NCBI GenBank assembly: GCA_021018815.1
Contig: JAITYX010000048.1
Span: 3,154,501 to 3,218,500 of the forward strand
Source of the DNA: Talinum fruticosum
Lineage: Eukaryota > Streptophyta > Magnoliopsida > Caryophyllales > Talinaceae
Direction: 5' to 3'
DNA: 64,000 nt
Part shown: positions 11,531 through 20,414 of the stretch, piece after piece
How the letters are laid out: each line of letters opens with the position of its first letter
Numbering within the stretch: the first letter of the stretch is position 1
Program-made: the position numbers and the translations under genes
The notes under the pieces: generated by a model
What the model saw: only the letters and a program-made list of their open reading frames with translations
The model's database searches: none
Told to the model about the DNA's origin: nothing

Positions 11531-13330
11531 TCCTCGGTGAGAGAAACGGTGGCATGTTCTAACAATTTCCCTTTGTTAGAAAGCATCTCCTTCAAAAATT
11601 TTGCATAGGATGGCATATCGGTGATGGCTTCTAAAAAGGGAATGTTGATGTGCAGCTTCTTCAACATCTCAATAAATCTGGAAAACTTCTTTTCCTCTTT
11701 CGCCTTCACAAGCCGTTGTGGAAATGGAATGGGAGGCTTGTAAGGTTTAGGTGATGGCATGGATGAACTCTCAATCAAAACTGGCTCCTTTTCACTCTCC
11801 TTAGCATCACCCTCAATAACACCTTCCTTCACAACATCATGCGCATCGTCACTCTCCTTCTCCTTCCCCATTTGGCTCACCTTAGGTCCCTCTAACTCCT
11901 TCCCGCTCCTCAAGATAATGGCATTGATGTGCCCTTTAGGATTTGGCTCGGGTTGTGCTGGCAACTTTCCTTGGGATTGGGTAAGGTGGTTCACTTGTTG
12001 AGCAATTTGTGCAATTTGGGTCTCTAACATCTTTTGATGAGTAGATAATTGCTCATTAGTCTTGGTTTGGGCTTGGATGAAACCTTCCATGAGAGTTTCA
12101 AGGTTAGATTTCTGTGGAGGTGGAGGAGGAAGATTATTGGGGTGAGGAGGATTGTATGGAATGGGAGGTCGATTTTGTGGTGGTGGGTGGAAACCGGGTG
12201 GTTGAGACGGATTTTGGTGAGGATGGGGATTGTTGTTGTTGTAGGAGAAATTTGGATGATTTTTCCAACCGGGGTTATAGGTATGAGAATAGGGATTGTT
12301 TTGTGGTGGTGGTCTAGGAGGGAAATTGTGGAGAGCATTAGCTTGCTCGGATGTAGAGAAGCTAGAATGACACTACAAATGAGGATGAGGACCGCCACAT
12401 GCTTCACAAGAATACCCCATCTCTTGAGCGGTGGAAGAAGAGGAAGTGCTAATTGAAGGGTTTGTCACAAATTCTCCATTTGCAACGTGAGAGCTTCTAC
12501 CTTGTTGGCCAAAAGAGCCACTGCATCCACATTATGCTTGAGTCGTTCACGATCATCCCTTCCAACGCCCCAATTGTAGGCATTGGAGGCCATCTCCTCT
12601 AACAAAGCATCCGCTTGCTCTGTTGTCTTCTTCATGAAGGTACCCCCGAAGCATTGTCCACATATAATCGCACCGAGTCCGGGAGCCCCTCATAAAAAAT
12701 TTGAGTGAGCATCCATGGTTGAATACCATGATGAGGGCACTCTCGCTGCATCCCTTTGAACCGCTCCCAAGCTTCAAACAAAGACTCTCCGGGATGTTGT
12801 TTGAACTGGAGGATGTCAAGCCTTAACTTGGAAGCCTTGCTCGGTAGAAAGAACCGATTGAGGAAGGCAAGGTTCAACTCAGCCCATGTGCGGAAAGAGT
12901 TGGGAGCACAATTCTCTAGCCAGTTCTTTGCCTTATCGGTGAGGGAAAAAGGAAAGAACTTCAACCTAAGGTACTCGTCATTTACTCCCACCATCTTGAT
13001 CATACCGCAACACTCAAGAAATGAGTTGATGTGCTTGATGGGGTTCTCCACCAGTGAGCCTCTAAATTGATTCTCGCTCAATGAGGTGTATGAAACCGGG
13101 CTTGAAATCAAAGTTGGTTCCCTCCGGTAGATCGGGCAACACAATAGCGGAACCCCGTACCCGTTGAAGGAGCTGAGTAGGATTGAAGGGTACGAGGTGG
13201 AGTTGGAGGTCCAACTATATTTTGCTTCTTTCTTCGCCTGCAAGCTGCACCACTTATGCGCCCGACAGCTTGCTTCAATTTCGAGATCAAGAGGCGCTAA
13301 TTCTTCACCTCTATGATTCCTCCTAAGCAT
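11455..13330 (-). pseudogene. Athila gag
   Basis: The best-preserved block (12,632-13,330) holds the retrotransposon gag domain: LRLKFFPFSLTDKAKNWLE, FLNRFFLPSKASKLR and SLFEAWERFKGMQRECPHHG. After a frame change comes a zinc-knuckle-like CEACGGPHPHL followed by an in-frame TAG where a glutamine codon would fit (near 12,372). A Pro/Asn-rich tract comes next, and then a helical region with the Athila-typical INAIILRSGKELEGP (11,455-12,090). Upstream of 13,230 the N-terminus is uncertain because frames shift again. In function it is the capsid polyprotein of the element. Confidence 0.85.
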
Positions 13331-13462
13331 ACACTCAAGAAACTATACCAAGCGTAAGTAGGCTCAAGGAAAGATAAAAGCAAAAAGAAGAAGAAAAATA
13401 AAGAAAAATAAAAGCTCAATTCAAAAGTGTCACGTGACTTAAACTAGGGAGTGGCACTAGCT

Positions 13463-13478
13463 CCCGGCAACGGCGCCA
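13463..13478 (-). other. Inner primer-binding site (tRNA-Asp)
   Basis: The plus strand reads CCCGGCAACGGCGCCA, identical to the 3' end of plant tRNA-Asp including CCA. On the element's sense strand it is therefore complementary to that primer. A second copy of the same match ends at 13,568 as part of the captured tRNA, so this element has two primer-binding sites. Confidence 0.85.
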
Positions 13479-13494
13479 TTTTCATAACAACAAA

Positions 13495-13568
13495 GTCGTT
13501 GTAGTATAGTGGTGAGTATTCCCGCTCGTCACGCGGGCGACCCGGGTTCGATCCCGGCAACGGCGCCA
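13495..13568 (+). tRNA. tRNA-Asp (GTC)-like copy with 3' CCA, captured in Athila leader
   Basis: Positions 13,495-13,565 fold as tRNA-Asp. The acceptor arms are GTCGTTG and CAACGGC with discriminator G. The D region is GTATAGTGGTGAGT. The anticodon stem is CCCGC/GCGGG around GTC, and the T arm contains GGTTCGAT. CCA follows directly at 13,566-13,568. Plant nuclear tRNA genes do not encode CCA, so the copy looks RNA-derived. Compared with the plant tRNA-Asp I remember, it is one base short in the T arm (71 nt), and the two bases before GTC are TC instead of CT, which loses the universal U33. It is therefore probably not a working tRNA. It lies between the inner primer site and the 5' LTR. Confidence 0.85.
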
Positions 13569-13571
13569 TTT

Positions 13572-14937
13572 TGTTGTTGTACTATAGAGAGTACGGTTGT
13601 CGGTCTTAGGGAGCTAGGTCTCATGCAAGTCTAAGGTCAATGTCCTTATGAACTAAGCAAAAGAACAATTCAGAATTGTTTGTGATGCAAGCACTAAAAA
13701 CGAGATGAAATCGAGATAAGAAAACCTTAGGCAGGGGTTTACCAAGCTAACATGCCAACAATCTTAATTACATGCTTCTACACTATTCACAACTGCGATG
13801 AACTAGGGAATCGATGCAGTTCGGACCACCTAAGCCTTCTCTCGAAGGTCATTAAGCTAACTCAATTGAATTAATTGTTGTTCTCACACAATCAAAACCA
13901 AAGAATTACATGATTATCGATTCTTCCCTTAATAACAACCTAAATTATTCTCATATCTAAGTTGTAATCATCCAACAAGTTGAAGTAGAACTAAGCCTCT
14001 TCTCTCGAAGTCTACTCAATTCCCAAAAATAATAAAGGCAGGATTCTCTCGAACCTCACACCAATTCACAAGTATCAACAAGTCGGAAATTCATCAAACA
14101 ATTGCAATTTAGTATCAAAGCATAAATTACGATTAGACTAGCATATTAGTGGCAAAATCCCCAACCTAAGTTGGAAATTTAGCCACACATATTCATGGCA
14201 TTTGACGACAGATTGAGGAATGAAGACCGAAAAGAATGCAAGATAGAAGTAGAGAGAAGAATAATAATACCGTAAACTTGAATTAACTTGCGATTAAATG
14301 AAAATAACTTCAAGCTTTGATCTCTTAACAATGGAAATAAGTGCTTAAAAGTAGAGAGAAACTAGCCTAAAAAAGTAGCATCCAAAGTCTCCCAGAAAAA
14401 ATGACAGCTTCGGAATAAAAGATGCAGAAAAACGTAAACCGCCGATTGGCAGGACCAGTGCTGAAACCGTGCTGCACCCGTGCAAGCTCACGACTTCTTC
14501 AATTAAATCTCAAATTCTTAGCATGGTCTCGTACTGAAACCGTGCTTAACCCGTGCAAGCTCGCGGCGCCTTCGCTTGATTTCCGAATTCCTAGCATGGC
14601 CTCGTGCCGACCTCTTCCGCTTCAAGCACAGCCTGTGCTAGGTCCGCTTTCCTTCTTTTCTTCAGCACAGCCAGTGTTACAGCCTCGTGCTGACTTGGTT
14701 TGACCTCTTTCTTCGCTCTCCGACCTTCTATGGCCTCCCGCTCTTTTCCTTAGCACTTTGAAAGATGTATTCTTCATCATAAAAGGCGGGATTACCTCAA
14801 AACATATAAATTCGCACACTTTAATCATAAATGAAGAAAGTAAACGAAATCAAATAAGAATTTAGGTGAGAAGGCCTTTGAAGTGTCGAAATTAGCCAAA
14901 AAGAGAATGGAAAATCACGTAAAATTCCGGTTTATCA
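13572..14937 (-). repeat. Athila 5' LTR
   Basis: Partner of 3,242-4,607. Three bases (TTT) separate its inner edge from the captured tRNA-Asp CCA. Its outer edge meets TCATA at 14,938. Differences from the 3' LTR cluster in the GTGC-rich part (14,395-14,700). Confidence 0.95.
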
Positions 14938-15342
14938 TCATATCACTAACTATTGGAATAATTAACCTATTACTATGGTTCCTTATATGAGCTGTAGTAA
15001 TAGATCAGCCCGGTGTCAAATTTTAAACTTTAGTAAAGCTCACCTATTACAACGGTTCCTTTGTAGAATCATAGTAATAGGATACCTATTACTTGTGGTT
15101 CTCTGTAGGAACCGTAGTAATAGGTTTGTTCTCAATAATTTAAAAGTCTCTTTATTACTCTTTGCTTGATATCTAAGAAACATCTCTAAAGCTCGTTCTA
15201 TGGTCTCCACTCACAAACATTCATCTCACAAACATTGTCGTCTCTCTCAAGCGCCGACAACGAGCTCACTTCCACCGCTACCGCCATCCTCCATAGCCTC
15301 GCTGTCATGGTCCCCTTCCACCTATCGTCTTCGGTTGCCTCT

Positions 15343-15346
<4 letters not shown>

Positions 15347-15393
<47 letters not shown>

Positions 15394-15397
15394 TCTC
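15347..15397. repeat. CT microsatellite
   Basis: Nearly pure CT dinucleotides with one A interruption, inside the presumed leader of CACTA element 1. Serine/leucine-rich ORFs across it come from the repeat. Confidence 0.9.
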
Positions 15398-15440
15398 GTT
15401 TCTTCTATGAATCTAACTTTTCTCTCTCTCTTTTTGTTTT

Positions 15441-15830
15441 TCGCTTTGAAGTCTTGAAATGTTTGAGATTTTGAGAAATGAGTTTTGGAAATTATGAGAA
15501 ATGGTGAAGGAAAGAATTATGGTTTAGGGTTTATGGTTTAGTTTGAGTAACAACAAAACTTCTTTCTCTTTTTATTTTTCGTTTTGAATTCTTGAAATGT
15601 TTGAGATTTTGAGAAACGGGTTTGGGAAATAATAAGAAATGGTAAAGGACAGAATTATGGTTTAGGGTTTAAGGTTTAGTTTGAGGAACAAGGAAACTTC
15701 TTTCTCTTTTTGTTTTTTCACTTTGAATTGTTGAAATATTTGAGATTTTGAGAAATAAGTTTGGAAATGATGAGAAATGGTGAAAGAAAGAATTATGTAA
15801 TGATGAATAGTTTAGGGGTAAGCAACAATG
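15441..15830 (+). repeat. About 139-bp tandem repeat, 2.8 copies
   Basis: TTGAAATGTTTGAGATTTTG recurs (with changes) at about 15,454, 15,592 and 15,731. Each copy is followed by AGAAATGGT and a TTTAGGGTTT-like word. A related single copy occurs in the other CACTA element at about 42,055-42,180, which supports kinship of the two elements. Confidence 0.8.
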
Positions 15831-15937
15831 AAATTATGTAATGATTTTGTTCATCCTTCTTATAGATTACAATAGACCAGGTTACTCCCAAGAAGAATTT
15901 ATCTAGTACTATCAAGAAGACGAGAGACCGAACAACG

Positions 15938-16153
15938 ATGAACAAGGAGAAGTTGACAAGTAGCAAAGAAAATCCATTGATGCTAAGTAAGATTCAGTTC
16001 AATCAACACAGCAACCCCATTGGTGAGAGGAAAGTTCACTTCAATAGTTTTGTTGGAGCAGCAGCCCATACCCACATGCCGGTGACATTCGATACTTGGA
16101 TAGAAGTACCGAACTTGGTGAAAAAAAACCTTTGGATTGAAATCTCGGTATAA
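15938..16153 (+). CDS. CACTA Transposase_24-type protein, exon fragment
   Basis: A 71-codon frame whose second half (IQFNQHSNPIGERKVHF, SFVGAAAHTHMPVTFDTW, then VPNLVKKNLWIEI) fits the plant transposase (Ptta/En/Spm, Transposase_24) pattern of N-x-x-G-x-N...F...G...R-x-x-V-P-I-x-x-x-x-W-x-x-V-P. This accessory protein accompanies many plant CACTA elements. The start at 15,938 is just the first ATG. The frame runs past a likely donor (GGTATAAG) at 16,148, so the true exon may end there. The following region (16,260-16,470) looks like decayed coding sequence. Confidence 0.65.
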   Translation: MNKEKLTSSKENPLMLSKIQFNQHSNPIGERKVHFNSFVGAAAHTHMPVTFDTWIEVPNLVKKNLWIEISV

Positions 16154-16530
16154 GTTTATTAGCGTAATGCCTCTTTCATTACTGTTTATAGCCTATATTG
16201 TATACATATATTAACATAAACGCATGTCGTTCTTGTGTTTCAAAAAATATTTTTATTTATACGTGAACGAGAAAAACCTCCCCTTGATGAAATTGAAGAC
16301 CCTCTAGACAGTTGTGGAGCAATGGAGAGGCGTCAAGTCTAACTATGTGATGCTTGGGTTTACAAAACAAAGGAGACAAACGCAAAAGGTAGACCATGAA
16401 AGGTTTAAACCTTCATAATCGAGGATGAAAGGAAGAAGTTCGAAGAATGTGTCTCCTCCGAAGAATTTCGGGTAACTTGAACATTCGTTCTATTTTTTTA
16501 AAGTATAGTAATTTTTTTGAATTGTTAGGG

Positions 16531-16805
16531 CACTACAAAAAAACACAAAATATAGCGACGGAAAATGTCAAACGAGTTCGGAGCCCGTCGAACGAGTTCG
16601 ATGGGTATTCCGACAAGATTTTGACGAGCAGTTTTTTTTTTTAGGAATTCGGCGGGATTTACATCGTAATTCCGACAGGCTCAATGTAATTCCCATCGGA
16701 ATTTTTGACAAGCCCGTCGGTCAATTCGTACCGACGAGTAGAATTTAGACGTACGGAATTCGTACCATCGGAAATCCTGTCGTTATTTTAGATATTTTTG
16801 TAGTG
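16531..16805. mobile_element. Small CACTA element nested in element 1
   Basis: 275 bp with terminal CACTACAAAAA and TTTTTGTAGTG, flanked on both sides by GGG (16,528-16,530 and 16,806-16,808), a 3-bp duplication as expected for CACTA elements. The interior holds inverted CGACGG/CCGTCG words and no coding capacity. It lies within the decayed transposon gene. Confidence 0.85.
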
Positions 16806-18165
16806 GGGTAATTAAAATATTAGAGTGTCATATATTATTGTATTTTTAAAATGTTTACTTACACGGACCCTAAGTGAAACCAACAGGAAGAGGATTAAGT
16901 GTAATGTGAATCCCCACGTGATGTTCCTTAAGGGATACGCAATGGTGAATGAGAAGTTGTTGAAGTAGAAGCTTGAACGACTTCGAAATGAAGTCGGTGA
17001 AGGTTTTTTCTGAATATATAAAGCTGTAATTTCAGTTAATGTAACACTTACAATTTATTAATATGACGTCTCAAATTTAATTCGTATATTATCGTCCGAT
17101 GCGAATTAGGACATCGAAGAGTTCCCTGTAAGAAGAAGACTACCAATTCAGTTGACGAGTAATAAAACAGAGCAATCGGTGGTCGATCATCCTCCGGAGA
17201 AACTTAATGAAACCGAAGTTCTCCAATATGTTCACGATTTAGTTTCTAAGTGGACTGTACATCTCCCGATTTGGAAAAGCAATTGCCATCATACAAAGTA
17301 GTTCGGACCACAACATGAAAACTTGTGTTGGGGTATGATGATGATGGTGAGAAGGGCTTGGTCATCTTCCTAGAGGACGTATCGAATTTCGTAAAGATGT
17401 TGAAGATAAACACAAACACTATTATGCTCGACATTATGTGTGTTACTATATATAAGTTCATTTACGTTAAGTTTTATTTCTAACTACTTACGTAAAATTA
17501 AGATGTACTAGATGGATCCACGAGGTGACTCGCAACATGGGCATCGAGTTTATCTAGTTTTGTTGCATGGAAGCAATCCCATCCATAGGTCGGTTGCATC
17601 AGGAGAGGTTCAAATTCATATCCAACCTAATGATGAGGACGAGGAAGACATGTTATTTGGCACCATTTATTGAGAATTAAGTGAATAGACCCAAATAATT
17701 AACCTAAAAAATTTATTAGTACAAGTTCTTGTTTGCATTTGATGTTGTTTGTGTCGACGTAGTCGTCATTGGAGGTGTTATGTCATTTATCCGAGGCATA
17801 ACATGGCATACTAGCTTGATCTTACGGGTCAATCCGTGAAGATAGACATTCGACGTCTTATCAAGTTGTGAGTTTACTATTGCATTATTGTATACCTTTA
17901 TGATATATTTCAACAATACATGATCACAATTTCAATTTTTATTCATCAAATTCATAAATGCTACTCTCGGAGGTAACGAGTTTCCAAGGAGGCCCGAGAA
18001 CACATCAAAGGGGTCGTAAACTAGCAATTGTTATTAATGTTAAAGTGAGGTTTTCTTACTTAGTTTTAAATTAGTGTTTTCCAGCTAAATTACTTAAATA
18101 TGTAGTTATATTAATATCCGTGTTGGGAATCTATATATATATTTCAATCATTTGTAATGCTATAA

Positions 18166-18243
18166 GCAATTCGGGAACATAGAGTGTGACTTCTACATTC
18201 TACAATATATGAAGGAACATATGACACTCGGTGGACTTTGATA
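18166..18243 (+). pseudogene. ULP1-like cysteine protease remnant of CACTA element
   Basis: The frame QFGNIECDFYILQYMKEHM resembles the catalytic-cysteine block of the ULP1 (SUMO protease-like) domain carried by CACTA and MULE elements, usually V-E-C-G-Y-Y-V-M-x-Y-M-K. The cysteine is kept but the next glycycine position is Asp. Only this block is clear. Upstream pieces (17,340-17,450, LVIFLEDVSNFVKML) probably belong to the same broken gene. Confidence 0.5.
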
Positions 18244-18780
18244 ATTCCAAAACTACTCTGGAAAAGGTACTTCAAACCACCCTTATTTACTATTACTATT
18301 TAACCAAAATTGAATCGATCGGGAATTTTTAGTAGTTTCACTTGACGTAAACATTAATTTTACAACATTGGTCTCAATAATTTTCTACAAAGACACTCGT
18401 CACCCCTTATACAAAAGCCATAATAGATTAGCTCTGAAAAGGATGAGTGCAATTTGTGTATAAACTTGTAAACAAGTCTATGAATGTCTCATGGTTAGTT
18501 ATATTGTATATTTATATATTTGTTTTTTAGTTACTTGTGTATGTTTTTGCATTTGAATGGTAAATTTATATTCGAGACAACTCTGTTCGTTGACAAATTA
18601 ATAATATTGGATGTTATTTTGAGATAACTCTATTTGTTGAAAAATGAATAATATTGGATGTTATTTTGAACTGTGTCAAACAAATAACATGGGTAATAAG
18701 CTCACCTCTCTCTCTCTCTACGCGGGTTTGTGGGCTAATGGGAATTTCGATTTTTTATTATACCCATTATTACTCGAAAA

Positions 18781-19200
18781 TTGGCTTCTTCTTCCTCGTC
18801 TTTCTATTATTTACTCCAAAGCAACAACAACCAATCATCTTCAGAAATCATCGATGAATGGCACCATAATTACGCCATTAGCGGCATTAACAACACTCAT
18901 ATCTGGGATAATTGTAATTACTGCGATTACAATTACCCTACCTCTGTTGGTGCTGCCAGCTTGGACGAGTGTCAACAATGGCGGCCGAATCTGAACTCCT
19001 CGTTGCCCGAAATGGAGGAGAACGGCGGAGCTCCGGCCGCGGTGGTGGAGCGGCCGAAACGACGACGTTAACCCAGGACGAAGAAGAGCAAGGAGGAAAT
19101 TGAGAACCAGAGGATGACTCACATTGCAGTCGAGAGGAATCGAAGGAAGCAAATGAATGATTATCTATCCGGCCCCGTTGCCCAACTATACCTATCATTT
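18781..19200 (+). pseudogene. Group Ia bHLH transcription factor fragment
   Basis: A serine/asparagine-rich N-terminus leads into a basic region whose [18 protein letters not shown] block is diagnostic of the plant bHLH group Ia proteins (the SPEECHLESS/MUTE/FAMA and bHLH94/96 class, nuclear regulators of stomatal and related lineages). Three lesions are visible. The expected start codon reads TTG (TTGGCTTCTTCT at 18,781). A TAA at 19,069-19,071 interrupts the run of basic residues ahead of the bHLH. After MNDYLS (about 19,172) the sequence leaves the family, so helix 1, the loop and helix 2 are missing. It is therefore a truncated, non-functional copy of a first exon. It lies just downstream of CACTA element 1 on the same strand, so transposon capture is possible but unproven. 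Confidence 0.8.
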
Positions 19201-20409
19201 AATAAGTAAATTTAGAATTATAAAAGAACCAAGACAGCTCTGCTAACCTTTATGCTTGACTTGGTCAAACCTCAACTTGAGCTTGGAAAGTTCGGCTCGA
19301 CTCGGATGCCAATCAAGCTGAGCCAAAGCTTGAGAGCTTCAGCTTGACTGAGCTCGGTTGAACTCATTTTAGTATTTTGTGTGGAAAGTAATCATATTTC
19401 GTGTTTATTATGCCTTGAACTTGTACTACTTCGGCTAATTATTAAATTTTTCTTTAGTGGTAGTTGCAGTATTTTTAATTTAAAAACTTTCAATAATTTT
19501 TAAGTTAAAGTTGGACAAAGATCTAACCCATAAAATGAAAAATTAAACAATCCACTGTTCCACTATAAAAGCTTGAGCTGTAAGCTAAGTTAGAATTCAA
19601 CTTGGTTAAAACTCAATTTAGATTCGAACTCAGGACTCGACTTGTACGCTTACTTAGCTCGACTTGGCTTCATTACACCTGTATGCAAGTAACACTTAGG
19701 TTTGTTATAATTGCCGAATCATGTGGTTGTGGTAAGGGTATGAAAAGACATACATATTTGAAAATGATGTTTAAAAATTTTAGGATGACGAATTAATTAA
19801 CAATATTGGAGTAAATTTTTATTGGAGAATTATTCTAATTTGTATATCATTTAATTAGGTAATTCATAATTTCTTAACAAAAAAGAAATATATTAATCTC
19901 ATGGTAATATACTATTTTGGATGAAGTTGATTCATTCATTCCAATTCAAACTAAACTTAAAACAAAGCAACCATTTCATTTTTCTTGGGTAGCACTTTTC
20001 TCCAAGAAAAATTGAGATGTTTAATAATTTTAAAATTTTTTACTCCCTCCATCCTGCTGTATCTGTTCAAATTGTTTTTTTTTTTTTTTGGTTAATTTTA
20101 ATAACTTTGATCATAGATTAAAGAAAAATATAATTAAATTAGCATTTTGACCACTTATGATCGAAAGTATTACCTTTAAATTTTTTTAAATACTTTTTTA
20201 ATAAAAAATATTCTGATATGTAATATTTCAAGATAATATTTTAATATAAAGTTAACAAACTTCAAATGTTTTTTTCTTCAAATTAAAAAAATGCAAGTAA
20301 GAAACTAGAGTATCACGAGCATTTTTTTGTTTGTCTAAATAAGTCACAAAGGACGGTACAATACAAAAGGGAGGTAAAAAACGAACATGATACTTAATGT
20401 ATCCAGGAC
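19201..20409. other. Intergenic, no gene seen
   Basis: It contains degenerate short repeats of AGCTCGACTTGG type (19,260-19,690), a TACTCCCTCCATCC word at 20,040 of the kind seen at the ends of mariner-type MITEs (far end not clear, possibly near 20,375), and AT-rich filler. Confidence 0.5.
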
Positions 20410-20414
20410 CTTAG

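Larger units (their letters stand above)
3242..14937 (-). mobile_element. Athila-type Ty3/gypsy retrotransposon, full structure, coding-defective
   Basis: Two LTRs of equal length (1,366 bp) bound 11,696 bp. Each starts TG and ends CA. The target duplication TCATA is perfect (3,237-3,241 and 14,938-14,942), so both ends come from a single insertion. Order on the minus strand: 5' LTR, tRNA-Asp primer site, gag, protease, reverse transcriptase, RNase H, integrase, an ATHILA ORF-1-like protein, a long 3' region, polypurine tract, 3' LTR. By eye the LTRs differ at roughly 28 positions (about 2%), which suggests a fairly young insertion. Despite that, gag-pol carries several stops and frameshifts and an internal deletion. 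The element is therefore probably non-autonomous, and was possibly already defective when it inserted. Confidence 0.95.
14944..18300 (+). mobile_element. CACTA (En/Spm) element 1, decayed
   Basis: CACTA occurs at 14,944, two bases past the Athila target duplication. It is followed by a subterminal region with repeated CCTATTACTA/GAACCGTAGTAATAGG words in both orientations, as in many plant CACTA ends. Inside lie a leader with a CT repeat, a 139-bp tandem repeat, a Transposase_24-type exon (15,938-16,153) and a ULP1-protease-like remnant (18,166-18,243), all on the plus strand. No matching TAGTG end was identified, so the right border is approximate. The left border could lie beyond the Athila insertion, because 3,020-3,060 carries a similar CCTATTAATACGG word. 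Confidence 0.6.

Noticed and set aside
12049..12456. Plus-strand ORFs rich in Trp/Arg/Val
   Set aside because: Shadow of the Pro/Asn-rich tract of the minus-strand gag.
13495..13568. Ordinary nuclear tRNA-Asp gene
   Set aside because: CCA follows directly, it sits exactly between primer site and LTR, and U33 and a T-arm base are missing; retrotransposon capture fits better.
15520..15690. Interstitial telomere repeat (TTTAGGG)
   Set aside because: Only one or two TTTAGGG words per 139-bp unit, no tandem telomeric array.
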